DNA of 64,000 nucleotides, taken from contig OZ026846.1 in NCBI GenBank assembly GCA_964023205.1, forward strand, positions 32,074,194 to 32,138,193, in the 5' to 3' direction. The position numbers and the translations under genes were made by a program. This document shows positions 26,744-41,100 of the stretch, piece by piece. Each line of letters starts with the position of its first letter. The stretch's first letter is position 1. The DNA comes from Lutraria lutraria. Its lineage: Eukaryota > Mollusca > Bivalvia > Venerida > Mactridae. The notes beneath the pieces are model-generated. The model did no database searches, was not told where the DNA came from, and saw only the letters and a program-made list of their open reading frames with translations.

Positions 26744-28494
26744 AACACTGAAATATCAATGATTTCAAAGTGTGAAGACTAAATTGAGTCTATTTAGACT
26801 ATAAATGTTGACAACTTATTATCAATTCTTTGATACACCCCTTCTTGCTTTAAGTATGGACTTTCTGAAGAATAATTTACTGACATAAGAATTGTTATTT
26901 TACTGTTCAGTATACTTTGGATTTATTTTGGAATGGCCATAATTTTGATATCAATATCACAGACATTGCAGTTTTACTGTTGATATGTTTATTTTTCTAT
27001 AATGAGAAGATAGATCATAAATGGTAAGGTACAAGGTAGCAGTTCTTTTTTATGTCACATTGGAAGAGATAAATAAATCAAATTTGTTGCAAATTTACCA
27101 ACAAAATACATGGTCAACTTGCCATCTTTGTACAGGTGATTGTTCTGAGCGAAAATCTTATTTCTGTTCCATATATTAAAAAAAAAAAAAAACACAATAA
27201 TAGTGTGTTTTGTTTTCTGTGGGTCATATAAGCTAGAGATATTTTCTGAAAAATATTGGGATGCATATCAGTTTTTATGATGCCAAATTTTGCATTTTTG
27301 CTGCTTTTTCTACTACTAGCTTTTTTGCATATTTTTAGACACAGATATGTCTTTCTATGAAACTTTGCCCTGGTTAAGTGCAATTTTAGTGAATTTTAAA
27401 ATCATATTCCTGGAAGAATTAATTCAGATAGTTCTGTTCTGTAATATCATTCAGTGTTAGCTTGATAGATTGTTGTTGTATTATTTAACAGAAACCTTTT
27501 AATGTCATTGAAATAGATTTGTCTTTCAAAATATTTATCTTCATAATGTGTCCCCATATTTAGTTACCATGGGAATCTATTTTGAATGGCTGTGTTTGGG
27601 GGTTGAATCGAATGTGTTCATAGACAATAGTACTTATGTATGACTGCTTGGAATTTCCATGGTTAGAGAGAATTTCTGGAGCACAATGTGTATATAATGT
27701 TTCTCCTATGGTGCTTAACTATATGACTTGTATGTTTAAATTTAGTGATAGTTGCACATTTACTGATGTTTGAAATAAAGTAAGACTGTTTTATTTAGTG
27801 GTAAGTTTGATTTTACAATGGATATGTTGCGTTTTTTTCAAATAGTTGATCACTAAACCTATTTTTTCACTATATAAATAACAAAAATTCTTAGTTACTC
27901 CAATTGAATCTGTGTATTGGTTTCTATGGACATAATGAACTAGTTTTTAGCTCTTTCTTTGATTGATGGGACCAGATGAATTTTTTGTGTGAGATGGACA
28001 TTTTTTTTTATCTGCACATGAAGATAAACATTTATACAGAATGGTAGTTATTTTTTGTTGCACACACTATAATGATAATTGTTGTACATGTATATACTTG
28101 AATATATACACATCTGTTAATCTGTTGTGAATATATAAATATATATATACCTCTCCTTAAAGCATTTCACTTCTGTTCAGCATCATGTAGTTTATAATAT
28201 ATATTCTTATTGTACTGATCACTCTGTTGTAGATGGTCCGAGATGGATGGATAAGTTGATTTTAGATAACACATTTTCTAAATTTATCAAAATATGCTTT
28301 TTTAAATGTGAATTTTTAGACTTTATTCCATGCATTAATAATAGCATTAAATCAAGGTGTACAAGTATAACCTTATTCTTCAAACTGCTTAAACTGTTTG
28401 CAATTTTTGGCCTAGGTATATTTGAAACAAACACATTTTCAGTATACTCCAGTCTTGTTGTTTTGTGCTATGCTGTAAAAGTGCAGTCAATAAA
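26744..28494 (+). other. RIC8 3'UTR with two candidate poly(A) signals
   Basis: Non-coding AT-rich sequence after the RIC8 stop. AATAAA is at 27774-27779 and again at 28489-28494. The opposed HORMAD transcript signals termination at 28648-28653 (minus strand), so the two genes meet tail to tail within a few hundred bases and could overlap slightly. Confidence 0.5.
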
Positions 28495-28647
28495 GTTTCC
28501 AAGTATCAGTATGTATTTTATTATTTTCTCTGGTTATATTTTTACTGTTCAGGCCTTGCTTTTATTGAACTTCCCGAATTGAAACTTCTCATTTGATAAG
28601 TTTCAAAATGAATTTCCATTGACTTATTTGCATTTAGTCTAACACAA

Positions 28648-28653
28648 TTTATT
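28648..28653 (-). terminator. Poly(A) signal of the HORMAD gene
   Basis: AATAAA on the minus strand, about 490 nt beyond the HORMAD stop codon. It is the first canonical signal downstream of that stop that I found. Confidence 0.55.
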
Positions 28654-29138
28654 AAGCTACAGTAATATGTAATATACATACAGCAGACATTACAGGACAC
28701 CAGTGCTCTATGTTAATCAGAGGACAAATGACCTTGGTTGTAAAAATAATTACTTAAATTCTGCAGAAAAAAGCCATTTAAACATGTAAACTTTCTTAAT
28801 ATTTGTGTTTAATACAGGCCAACACTATAATTAAATGCCAAAATACCTATTTAACAATGTTCAACAAGTTGTAACTATCACATGTGCTTTAAGATATCAA
28901 CAAGATTAGTGAAATGTAAAAGTTCAGTTTCATAAAACAAACAATACACTCTCCAGGCAAAAACTTAAAATAAGAATTGAAAATTTATCACATATATTTT
29001 TATCACAATGTTTGACAATTTTCCTGAGAATTGCAACCAATATTTGTACATAGTTGAAAATACTAACAGAATACTAACAAATAATACTGAGAACAAGGTA
29101 TGGTATATGGATTTCATAACTTAATGTCCAGACATCAA

Positions 29139-32100
29139 TTAGGCTGTGACCATGTGATCTGCCACAACACTCGTTTTCTTTCTACGTTTTGGGTCATCAT
29201 AAACATCTTGTGTTGATGAAATTTCAAATTCAGCATTCTGCAATAGAAATCACAAGAAAAAAGTCAGTGATGTTAGTGGCATAGACTTGATCAGAATTCG
29301 TACTAACTGGTGTGCTATTTTCCCCCCTAATTCCATGGTCATGTTCATTTAATACTTACACATTATTTTTCACAATGGAACACAGGTTTTGAAAAAATAC
29401 TCATAAATTGAGCCTTTGAATAAAACTCAAATTTATAACAGAAGTGATCTTTCAAAGGCAAATAATTTATTCCGCAAATATATTGAAATAGTGATATATT
29501 CTACTTTTTATTACTATTGAGTAGTTCTTACTGAAATTGTATCCCAACATTTCTAATATACACAATACTGTTTGAACAATTTATGTACTAACCAATCCTC
29601 TATTTGAAACGGTTCTCTTTCTTCCTTTTCTTCTTTTATCAGGAAATGTTTGTGAATCTGGTTTCTCATTTTCTTCGTTTTCCGTCTGAAATAAATTTCC
29701 TAGTTGAACGGTATAGCCAAAACTCATTTTTGAATAAAATAACTTTTGATACACAATGGCAGCAATCAACAATTCAGTGGGTATTTTACTTGTGAGAGAA
29801 AAGTTCAGAAAACCTAAGTTTTATAAGGCAATCCTGTTGGTTGGGTAGTGTACAAATCAGTATAAAAAGACTGAAACAAAAAGTGGAAAGTAGAATACTG
29901 TTGTAGATTGAAAGTTCAAAGATTGAAAGCTTTTACAAACCTTTTCATGAAGTTTCTGTCTATTCTTTCTTGACAATTTCCCTCTCTTTTGGTTTAGTTT
30001 CAAACTTTCAGTTTTTTCCGCTAACTTTTCAACCTGACGTTTAATGAATATAAATGTATACAAGTTACCACACACATCGGTACTGTTTATTGTTTTCATG
30101 TAGTATTAAATATAAATTCTCATTGTCTATGTATAAATATAGAAAAATTCTTCTAAGATTAACAAGGTGTGGTTCAACCAAAAAGTAAGAGTTGCAGAGC
30201 TAATTAAATTCCTGGAACAAAAATTAAATACTTGGGTTTAAAGATTTAGACTGAGCTGAAATCAATTGTAGTCAAAAAATGAGTAAAAATACATTCAAAT
30301 TATTTGGTAGCATAAAATCACTTTCTGTTCTCATTGGTGTTTGATGCAATCAAGTCCAAACCAATGACAGACCACTACAACCACAAATCAGCACACTGAG
30401 AGATGTCTCAAGTATTGTTCTCTCAAATCAACTACATTATGTACAGATTCTTTTGTATAGAAGTACAATGTCAGTCTGTGAAATTAAGGTTTGAAATGTG
30501 ATTGCCCGAAATGGAAATTTTAGCTGCTTTTGCTTTGATTTGTTAATGAAAATTTGGTTGTCCGAATGAAAAATTGGTTGCCTCGGACAACATGACAACT
30601 GCTAATTTCGCAGACTGCAATGTACATGTACCATTCATACAAGCCATACAAAACGGTAGTCACCATACATATTTAGATATTAAAATAATGATAATATTTA
30701 ACATAATCATGTAAAACAAACTGAATCAAAATCTAAGCACAATGCAATAAAATACCTCTTCTTCTGTAGTATGTTTTGGAGAGTTCTCAGATTCTTGAAT
30801 GTGCATACCAACATCAACATGCTTCTTCATATATTTAGGAATACCAACCTCTGTAAGTTTCTCATTGTCAACAATCTTTTCATATCTTGAAGAAAAAACA
30901 AAAATGTAAACTATTTATTGTATGGAATAATTCTAATTTAGATTTTAGTTAGGGCTTAAAGTCCATTGTGAGCCTAATAAGTATCACAAGCAGTCATTAA
31001 ATAAATATTTAACAAACAATATCATCAGTGGCTCCTAAATACTTTATTTGTAATAAAAATACATCCTGCTTTACAACACTTGTTTTATCCAAATATTTAT
31101 TGCATAAAATATTAAAGACATGAAAAGTTAACATAAAACTTAACATAAAAATCGGCATATTTGTCAAGGTACTTAATTATTAAAGCATAAACTATTATTA
31201 AGTAAACAAAATATCTGAAACAATTATCATCAGTCAATTCCACCTTTTTCCTTTTCCTGCAGATCTTAAGAATCCTTCCTTTTGCAGCCTTGCCAACAGT
31301 CCTTTTGCCACAGTTTCTTCAGTACCAAGACGTTCACCTAACACTGGAGCAGTCACTCTATCCATATCTAAAAGTGCAACCAGAGCCCGTCTCCATAGAC
31401 ATGTAGCCTGAAACAGTGTGCTTATTGAAAATACAAATGATGTTATTTCAACAAAAAACTAGAGCTGTCACAGAGGTGACTAATACCCCCGCCGTCGCTT
31501 TGACAGTAAGTATGTGATAGTACACTATACAGCTAAGTTCGAGGGCACATAACTCTGCAATGAGTGGATCACTGGGCATGTAAATTGTGTCTTGCACATC
31601 TACATTTAATATTGATAACATATTTCAAGTTTCAATTCCATCCCTTGAAAAATGTGGAAGTAGTTCGCTCCACAAACTAAGACTGCCATTGTACACTATA
31701 TGACTAAGTTTAAGGGCAAATAACTCTGGAATGAGTGAATCGCTGGGAATGAAAATTGTGTCTTGCACATGTTCACATCATGGTGATAACATATTTCAAG
31801 TTTCCATTCCATCCCTTGAAAAATGTGGAAGTAGTTCGCTCCACAAACTAAGACTGCCATTGTACACTATATGGCTAAGTTCAAGGTCACATAACTCTGG
31901 AATGAGTGAATCGCTGGGAATGAAATTTATGTCTTGCACATGTACAGTTCATGGTGATAACATATTTCAAGTTTCATTGCAATTGCTTAATAAAAGAATG
32001 TGAAAGTAGTTCGCTCCACAAACTTTTGATATTTTATGCGGACGGACCGACCAACCGACAGAGTGACTCCAATATACCCCCTCTCAAACTTTCGTTTGCG

Positions 32101-35100
32101 GGGGTATAATTAATGATTTGTGACAGTTAACTCCAAAAGATGTATAATGGCTGTAAAAACTATTCTGCTATAATGTCCTAAAAATAAATACAGTTCTCAA
32201 ATAAGTTTTGGTATAAAGCTTTTAAAATACAATTGACGTCATCATAAACAATGTCATTATGCAAATCAAAGGAATATTTTGACAAGACGGTTTATCAATG
32301 AGCAAATACTATAGATGATACTTGCCTGCACCTCTATCGATGATAAATCTGACAAATAAATATCAGTTGGCTCTCTCTCAGACTCTCCAACCTGAAAATA
32401 AGATTATGCTTTGTAAGTTGTAATGCACAATCGTGAACCATCTAATACAAATTAATTACAAGCTGCATGCAATATGCACAACAGCAAAAAGAGCTGCATA
32501 GTGCTATCATCTTCATATAGAATGTATAACTTTCAGACTTATTGAAGCTGAATTAAGTTACAATACACCTTAATTAGTTTAAATCTTAGTTAACAGGCCA
32601 TAGGTTCAATAGAAATATAATAAGATAATTAATCACTATGTTTTTTATTAACATTCTAGTCTCTAAACAGGTTGAGTTATAATTATTTTGTTAAATCAAG
32701 TACCAGTATTACAAAAGGGATGTGGAACATATATCACATGTATTTTATTGCATATGAAAACTTCACCTTAGCACAAACATCACAAACATGGTGATCAGGA
32801 GCATCATCTTGATCAATTACTAGAAAGCAGACACCATGCTGCCACATTTTACAGACTGAACATAAAATCATTAAACCATCATCCTGTAATATACAAGTAA
32901 ATCAAAAGTATTAGTTTACTTATATCATTCATAATTATAAACACATACAGCAAATGGATTTATATCTGGACTGACTTTTAGCAGTGAATCAACTGTTGCA
33001 ACAAATGATAATACATTGTTGGAATCGACTATTTGACACTGTTGCAACCATACACAATACAAACTGAAAAATGCTTGTTTGACAAAAACTTTCGACACAA
33101 GAATTAAGAGATGATCAGCATGTCTATGAAGTGAATAATGGTGAATCTTTAAACAATAAAGTTAACAACATCAACACCACACTCAGAACTATTAGAAAGT
33201 AACTATTCAGAATTTTTCAAAATCTTTTTTTATGCATTTAAAAAGTTATTTAGAGATCAAGATACCTTATTAACACCACAAGGACATCTGACTTCAAAGT
33301 CATCATCTTGTTCTGATGTCTGGCTAGTTTGAGAATACATTGTATCTACAGCACCTTCAACTAAACATCAATAGAACAAGTAACATACACAATGGCTTGA
33401 CAGGAAAGAACAATTTATTACAGTTGATATGCTATGTGGCTTAATTACTGACTCATAACTGTATGAATTTACCTAAACAAATGTTCACATATAATTTTGC
33501 ATATGAGATATTATTTTATGATTATGTGTCACCTGGTTTAGCTGGAGATTCTTTAGGTATATCTGCATCAGCTAAAGGTTCCTCTTCACTTCTAGCCTGA
33601 TTGGTTGCAATTATTTCATGATTGTTATTTTCTGCATTCTGTTGGAACAAAATTTTCTTTAAATATACAACAGAATCATGAATTAAAGATTCGGATATAA
33701 GCTTCTCGATTATTAAATATTCGATTCGAATATCTACACCAATAGACTGAGACTTATACATAAATTATTAAAATTAATATATAGGAATTCTTTGAACCTG
33801 ACTTTTGAAATGCCAAAATAATTCATACAAGTCAGGGCGCAAAAAAAACGATAATTTGCTGGTCCAGACCGAATTTCAACGTCTCCAAATGTTGTATCGT
33901 ACACAGATTACGTACTGCCAAATAAATACTTCCTTCATTTAAGTATCATTTCGGTTTAATCAAAGGCGGTTCATTGTTTTAGAAGTCAGTATCAAACAAA
34001 TTTTGTTACATCTAATGAACGCCGACGTTCTTTGGGCCAATTTTATTTTCATTATTGTCCGCCTTTTCGACTTAGTAAATAACATGCGCCCTAGACCTTT
34101 ACACATCATCAAATAATTGAAAGGTAAAACGACATGATTGATGACGTACCGGGTAGTTACAAACCTAGCTAGCATTGAATATTTGCACTGGTTCACAAGT
34201 ATACTAGTTTATGCAAAAATATGTGCGGAGTTCAATTGGATAGTATTTGAAGAAAATTCAAAATTGATAAAATTCGATAAAATGGGGGGGGGGGGGGTCG
34301 GATCTTTTCAATTTTTTATATGCCCTGATACAAGTCCTTTTGATGTAACGTAATTAGTTACAAAAATTACTTGTATGCATAGTTTTGCAGTGCATTTATA
34401 ACATACAACTAGTCTTCCACCCAAGATCTTTTATCAAATGCAAAATGTCCCCACATATTGGATTTTTGTGATGCCGGTGGATCAACAAGCAGTTTTTCGT
34501 CTGCCATTTTTGTTTTTGATTACATGTGATGCAGTGAATGAAATGACGCGCACTGATTGTGTAATATTACTGCAGGCATACCTAACTGAAAACACAGAAT
34601 CCAAATCAGATAATCGATCCGAGCTGTGCATTAGGATATATTTGAAATTAGGTGATTCGATGCAGCCCTTTTAAAAATATATAACCATTCCATGTGATGA
34701 AATCACTGGTTATATATAAGTGCTAAGTTTTATTTCAAAACCTTTAATCGCAAAGCAGTCACACATTCAACATATTAACATGCAACTTAAATGTTAAAAG
34801 TTAGATCAAACTTGCTTCTTTCATGTCCACTTCGTTATCAAGCCCAGTATCAATCTCAGTCTCAGAGGTAGCTTCTTGTTCATCTTGTGCTTGTGAATTC
34901 TTCATTTCAAACTGTTTACGATTTGTTTTCACTCTCAATGATAGACTGTGATATGCCTACAATAATGTATGTAAACTGTAACAAATGAGTCAAGTTAGAA
35001 GATTGATATCAGGGTTCTCAATAAGTTTGTGGCCAACAGGCCCGAAAGCTAGACTAACAGGTCTGCTATGTGGGGGGTCCATGTGTTTTTCATCAACATT

Positions 35101-38100
35101 TTAAAAACTTTGAGATTTCTAACAGGCCCAAACTCATTTCTAAGCAGCTAAATTGGACAGTTGTTATTGAGAACCCTGCGATATATATTCTTATTGTCAA
35201 CAAGTACATTGCGAAGTCCATGTAACATCACCAGTCAATAGTGGCTACCAATTTGCATGAACTATCAATGTTCTTTTATGCCTTCATATGGTTAATATTG
35301 AGCAGTAACACCATTACTGTCCATTCCGTAACATTGACACACTAAACCATAGCTTTTTGCAGTAGAAAGCCTAGTCATTGCACAGTTGTATTGGTTAGGC
35401 TTAAATGGTCTATAGTTTGAACTAATGCTGAACTGCATCATCAGGAAGACAGAACTTTTTGCGTCTTTAAAGATATATTACAACCATCTACAGGGGTTAC
35501 AAAAGCCAAGCAAACCAATCCAGTTTTTAGAAAATAAGTCATCTAAAAGAACATACTGTGTTGACATCACCAACTTTTATGGTTACAGGTTCTTCTTCAA
35601 ACACCAAGTTATCACTGTCAGCAGCCTTAAAACCTGGAGGCTCATAATCAGAGGGAGTCACTGTGAAGGTAATAAAGATTGAATGTCAATATTATTAGTG
35701 AAGATATCTTTAAATCAACTAAATATACACGGCGAGGTGCTTCCAAGAAATTTACTGTAACATTAATGACTCTATGTAATGCCCCTCCAAATATTTTAAT
35801 ACAGGGAAGTAGATGCAAAACAAAATAATGAGTCCCCGAAATCAGTTTGATTGTCATTATACATATATACTCATAATCTATAGCTTTTTATTATCCAGTA
35901 AACTTCAAGCTTTTGTATAAAAGAAATTTCATACTACAATGTAATGTTGTAATTTTAAAATTGCAGAAAGACACGAGACAAAACAATGAAAAGCAAATGT
36001 TTATCTTCATGTTTATTTTAGCAAATCAATTATTATTATAGTAAAAATTAAAAAAAAGTTAACCTTCATCATAATAGAACAGTTTCATTGTCATCATAAC
36101 ATTACTAGGTAAAGAATCCAGGGTTTGTGTAAGTAGAATGATTGTTCTTAACAATCTCACAGTAGCTTTTCTTGCTTCAGTGTCTGAATGAGCTGATGCT
36201 ACTTCTTTATTGTTTCTGCCATTAGAAAATTTCAAACATGATGTTACACAAATTAAGGCGATATTCTCGAGATAGTTGGAATATCAATCATATCCATTTT
36301 GTTCAATTATATTTGCTTAAACAATTATGAAATACAATATAAGATTAAATAGATTAATTGTATTGAAGAAATATTTTTTTGTTAATTAAATCACAAGATT
36401 TTTTAAGAATCAATTCAAATTTTATCAGAAGGGAACAAAATCCACTCACCTGTAAACCTCTACACTGCCACCATTAGCATATGTAAATTTGAAGATATAT
36501 GATTCTATTACAGTCTAAAATATATAAACATTTCAATTTTAATCAGCAAGCATCAAAGTATTTAGAAAAATAACAATCATGGATGATCTAATAATATAGT
36601 AACAGTATATAATAAAAATAAATATTGACAATTATAACAACAGACAATTTTTGCTGAAAAAATTGATGATATATTTCTTAGCTACTGGCTTAATCTATTT
36701 TACTACAAAAATGTACAAAAGTGGCATACATTATGTTGTCACCAGTAAAAGCTAAAAGCTCCAGAAGTGTAATGCCCTTGTCAAAACATAGTGGGCATAG
36801 AATTGACACATCATAAGGCATTAAATCACAATGGGTAATGTTTGTGTATAGTCACATTGAAATATGACGAATCAATACAAGTTTTACATATCACTCTATC
36901 AGACTTGTTTCGAGGAGTAATTAAGACTCTTAAACCAACTTATCATTTATAATACAGAACTAAATATTTTGCCATCTTTGGATTCACAGAATTTCCTGTT
37001 TGTAATTAACTTATTTTAACCCAAAAGATATGAATCTATCAACCAACATTTATCTATCAATTCACAAGTACATACCTCAGGATTTTCTGAATCACTGTAT
37101 AGCTAAAACATTAAAACACATAATTTAAGCTGTCAATTTCTTGCATACTGAAATCCTTACACTTATTGCTGACAATATTATAATGGCACTGTTTTCAATA
37201 TATAAAATAATCTCTTGCTTTATAATTTACAATCGTTCTGATGGAGTGTGCATGTAATATTGAAAATTGTGTTTACATCCTTAAACACAAATTTGTATGA
37301 ATACCCATGAGAGCCATGGTAAGGTTATGCAGGTGATATGATTGTAGCAGTGTGTATATTATATTTATAAATTGGCTGGGATATTCACCAGCCCGATTAG
37401 CTCAGTTGGTAGAGCATCTGACTGCAAGCAGGAGGTCGCGGGTTCAAGCCCCACATCGGGTACATTGTTTTCCTCCATCTATTACATTTGGTGCCATGTG
37501 TGACCAACCTTGGAATCCTAGAGCTAGGTGAAGCAAATGGCTGGGTTAGTTTAAAGAACCTGTGGTTGTCGCGATTAATTTACTTTGAATAAAAAGGAGG
37601 AATGTAGTGGTATAGTATATATTTTTTGTATTCATAAATTGGCTGGGATATTCACTGGCCCGATTAGCTCAGTTAGTAGAGCATCTGACTTGCAAGCAGG
37701 AGGTCGCGGATTCGAGCCCCGCATCAGGTACATTATTTTCCTCATCCTATTACATGATCATAAAACATCTTTTCAAGTAGGATGGGAATTCATTTCATGA
37801 TTTTTTGCGAAGGTGTCTAAGCTCACTTTTGACCTATATTTCTTGGCATGACATATCAATTATTCAGAAGAAATTCCTCATTCTATTGGATGATTCAGAG
37901 GAAACTTTTCCTTCCATTGGGTGAAATCTACAAGCGTAGAAAAATTAAGACCACGCCAACTTATAGCGAGTCTGCAATTTCTTGTGGCTGTAAAATTTGT
38001 AAAGTAAAAATATACGAATATGTATTCTTATTCTGTCCAAATAAAATTATAAACTGTTCTTGACAAACATTTTGACATTTATTTGAATTAATATACAGTA

Positions 38101-41100
38101 GATATGACTTAATGCGTAATTTATTTAACTGGCATAATATCAACATGTTCATTGAATGTGTGACCTAATTGGACTGCTAGCTGATAAATGGAGTTCAGAT
38201 GGTACTAAACGGCAGTTTAAGAAATTTTTTAATAAAAACCATACTTTTGGTTTCAACAGTGTTAATAACATCAAAGAAACTTTGCGACTTTTAAAGACAT
38301 CCTTGTTTACTATCCATATCATAATTTTTATCAAAATAATCTCATAACTTTAATATGACCAAAAACTTTTATAAATGCTCAAGTTTTCTCTACATTACTG
38401 TAATCGCCCATGTATAGGTCACAGCAGTGTAAAAGACGCAGTGAAAAAAACAGTGGAAATCATGGGGGAAAAAAAATCATGATTTTACATATTTAATTTG
38501 AATTGCATATTCTTTTGTTTATCTTCTACTTATTTTTTTTTTATTCCTTATGGATCTCTAAACTTTAATACGTAAATGTCTACCCTCTAAAAACCGGAAA
38601 AAGTACTTAACCATAAGGACTTTATATAAGCATTATGCATGATTACAGCCTTTGAAATAATTTTTTGTGAGAGGTTGCCCAACTATGAAGGAAACTCTCT
38701 AAAACTAGGTTGTCCCCCAAAAGACTTAAAGAAGGAAAAAAATCCTTTCGAGCAGGGGGCAACCCACTAATTCGAAGACTGGATTACATCCCTTCATCGA
38801 TAAGACTCAATTTGTTTGTTTCGAGTCGTAGAAAACGTGGGGTTGGGTTCTACATCGATGTATACGACCACAGGAGATTGAAATTTTATCCATATGTCAC
38901 TTGCTACAACAAATCACTCATATATGTATATATAATAGTGCGAGGCTATATCTTAACTTTATTCTGAGTCATAATTTCAATCTCCTGTGATACGACGTAC
39001 CCAATTTTTGGTCCCGATTTTGGAAGTAAAAGTGTTTTATACATTACGGTAAATTACATCTATTATTCATAGTAAATATCTGATTCATCCAATAGAAACA
39101 ATGATTTTACCAGACAGCCAAATAATTTAGGCAAAATTGAATTGAACATACCCCAATCATGAGCATCCGTAACTGAAATAGACGATAATTCAATTTTTAT
39201 CAATGTCAAAAATAACCATCTACGTGATGAATACAGTTGTATAATAATTCTTTAAATTGTCTATTTATAATTGTTTATAAATTTCATTTACATACTACGA
39301 ACAACAAAACATTTACTGTAATAATGTACATTACTATTTACTAAAGAGTGTGATAATAAGAAACTTAACCATTGCCCGAATATATACTTCAACTACACTC
39401 ACATAAAACCCAAGGTGGTTGTAAGTTGTAATTACAAAATATTTTTTAAACAGATCAAAATTTTCTTTATATGCAAAGATTTCAAACAATTAGCAACAAA
39501 ATATCACACAACTTCCGTACTAGTAATCTGGATTTTCTTTTTTGGGGAAATCAGTTTGTGAACTTTTTTCATTTAATACATAGTTTATCACAAAAGGCAA
39601 GAAATGAAGACTTACGTATTTTTTATCTAAAGCATCAAAACATCCTTTCATCCACTTGATAACCAGACTTGCTCCAGGACAAGAGGCATCATCCCTCAAT
39701 ACTTTAAGATTCAAACCTGCAATTGTTTGTGGGTATCAAGTGTGGAGCTTAAGCAAAAAGCTCTAGATAAAAACTGATAAATGTATAATGCATACTTAAA
39801 CAACTACTAGAAGACAAATCAGGTCTAAAGGTATTTGACTCTTTTGATTGACAAAAACTGATCTTGTGCAGGTAATGTAACTAGGGATTCTGTGATGATC
39901 GATAATTGATCGAATTAGTCTGATTTTGGTGACAATCGATCATGGTTTCTAAAAATCAATTATTGCCACACCCACTTCCATTGAGATCTCAGGATGTTTT
40001 AACATTGATATTGTAATTAATACCAGTTGATTGTAAAGAGTTTTTTTCAGTGTTTTATTTTTGTAAGTTGTACAGGCCACTGAGGCCAGAAGAACAGGAT
40101 AGTTTATACTCACTATAATAATTATGACTTAAGGTATCTGGCTTGGATGTGAGGTCAAACCAAGTTTCACCAATTTATGGATTTAAAAACTAAACCATAA
40201 TTATATACTAAAATAAACCCACTGTATAAAGTGCATTGCAAGTGCATTGCAAGTGATTTGAAACAAATATTACATTTGATTGGTCTTCTATAAACCAATA
40301 TCGCACGTAATTTTCAGTTTTTTAACAACGATAACTACTCTGTGTATAGGAATATATTACAACAAATAGCCTTAAAATGACTATAAATGTATAATGCAGG
40401 GAACCATGCCTCAGTTTTTTATAACGTCCTCGGTTCGTTAGATACTAATCAGGGCTTTTTTTCACAGGTAATTTCCTTAAATTTGGGGGAAAATAACACA
40501 TAATTTTTGCAAAAGGGGAAGAAAAAACTTGATGTAAATTGAATTTTAGGGGGAAACTGCATGATTTTAAAGAATTTTCCTGAGGGGAAGACGCCTATGA
40601 ACGGCCCCTGCTATAGAAGGAAAAAAAGCCCTGTTAACTTGACATTAAAGAAATTCCGTTTCCAAAACTCTGCTGTTTATTACGTAATACTCCATAGATA
40701 AAAAATGAAAACAAGTATAAAAATTCTGAGGCAGGGTTCCCTAGATTAACATTTCCGCTACAAAATACCGAAAACCACTTTGAAATCCGTCATCAAATAA
40801 GACGGCAATGTTAATTCGAAAATGACACCTACTGTGTTTTTTTAAGCTGAGCAATTAACAATTAAAGTGTCTGATCATTATCGTCTCATGAAATCAACTA
40901 ATTTGACGCACCCCTTTCAATTTTGACAGCCAATCAAAATTGCTAATGTTTAAGGTTCAATAATTGAAACCATGCCCATGTTTGATGTCTAGTAAAGAGA
41001 TTTTATGACAAATTTTTGTCATTAATGAATTAATAGTATCATATCGTACCAATACAATGCGCATTACTTTATTGATTTTTAATGCTGATAAGGAAAAGTC

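Noticed and set aside
28247..28582. 111-aa plus-strand frame between RIC8 and HORMAD
   Set aside because: Phe/Ile-rich composition typical of AT-rich UTR and no family likeness. It lies in the overlapping 3'UTR zone of two well-supported genes.
31731..32003. 90-aa frame with an internal repeat (SESLGMK... twice)
   Set aside because: The protein repeat is the 171-bp DNA repeat unit of a mobile element read in one frame.
33631..34852. Alternative HORMAD junction: donor GAA|GTGGAC near 34824 with acceptor CAG at 33639
   Set aside because: It is phase-compatible but relies on a weaker donor and would drop several residues. I kept the 34812/33631 pair, though the choice is not certain.
37076..37130. 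An upstream extension of the 27-nt HORMAD microexon (reading LKLCVLMF before it) that looks like the missing HORMA strand
   Set aside because: The frame has a TAG directly before the exon, which is the acceptor itself, and the stretch is simply a T-rich polypyrimidine tract. The separate 21-nt microexon at 39152-39172 fits the family better (LRMLMIG) and has good splice sites.
37391..37730. Functional tRNA-Cys genes
   Set aside because: Anticodon stems carry two mismatches (copy 1) or need an 8-nt loop (copy 2), and the units are part of a duplicated segment.
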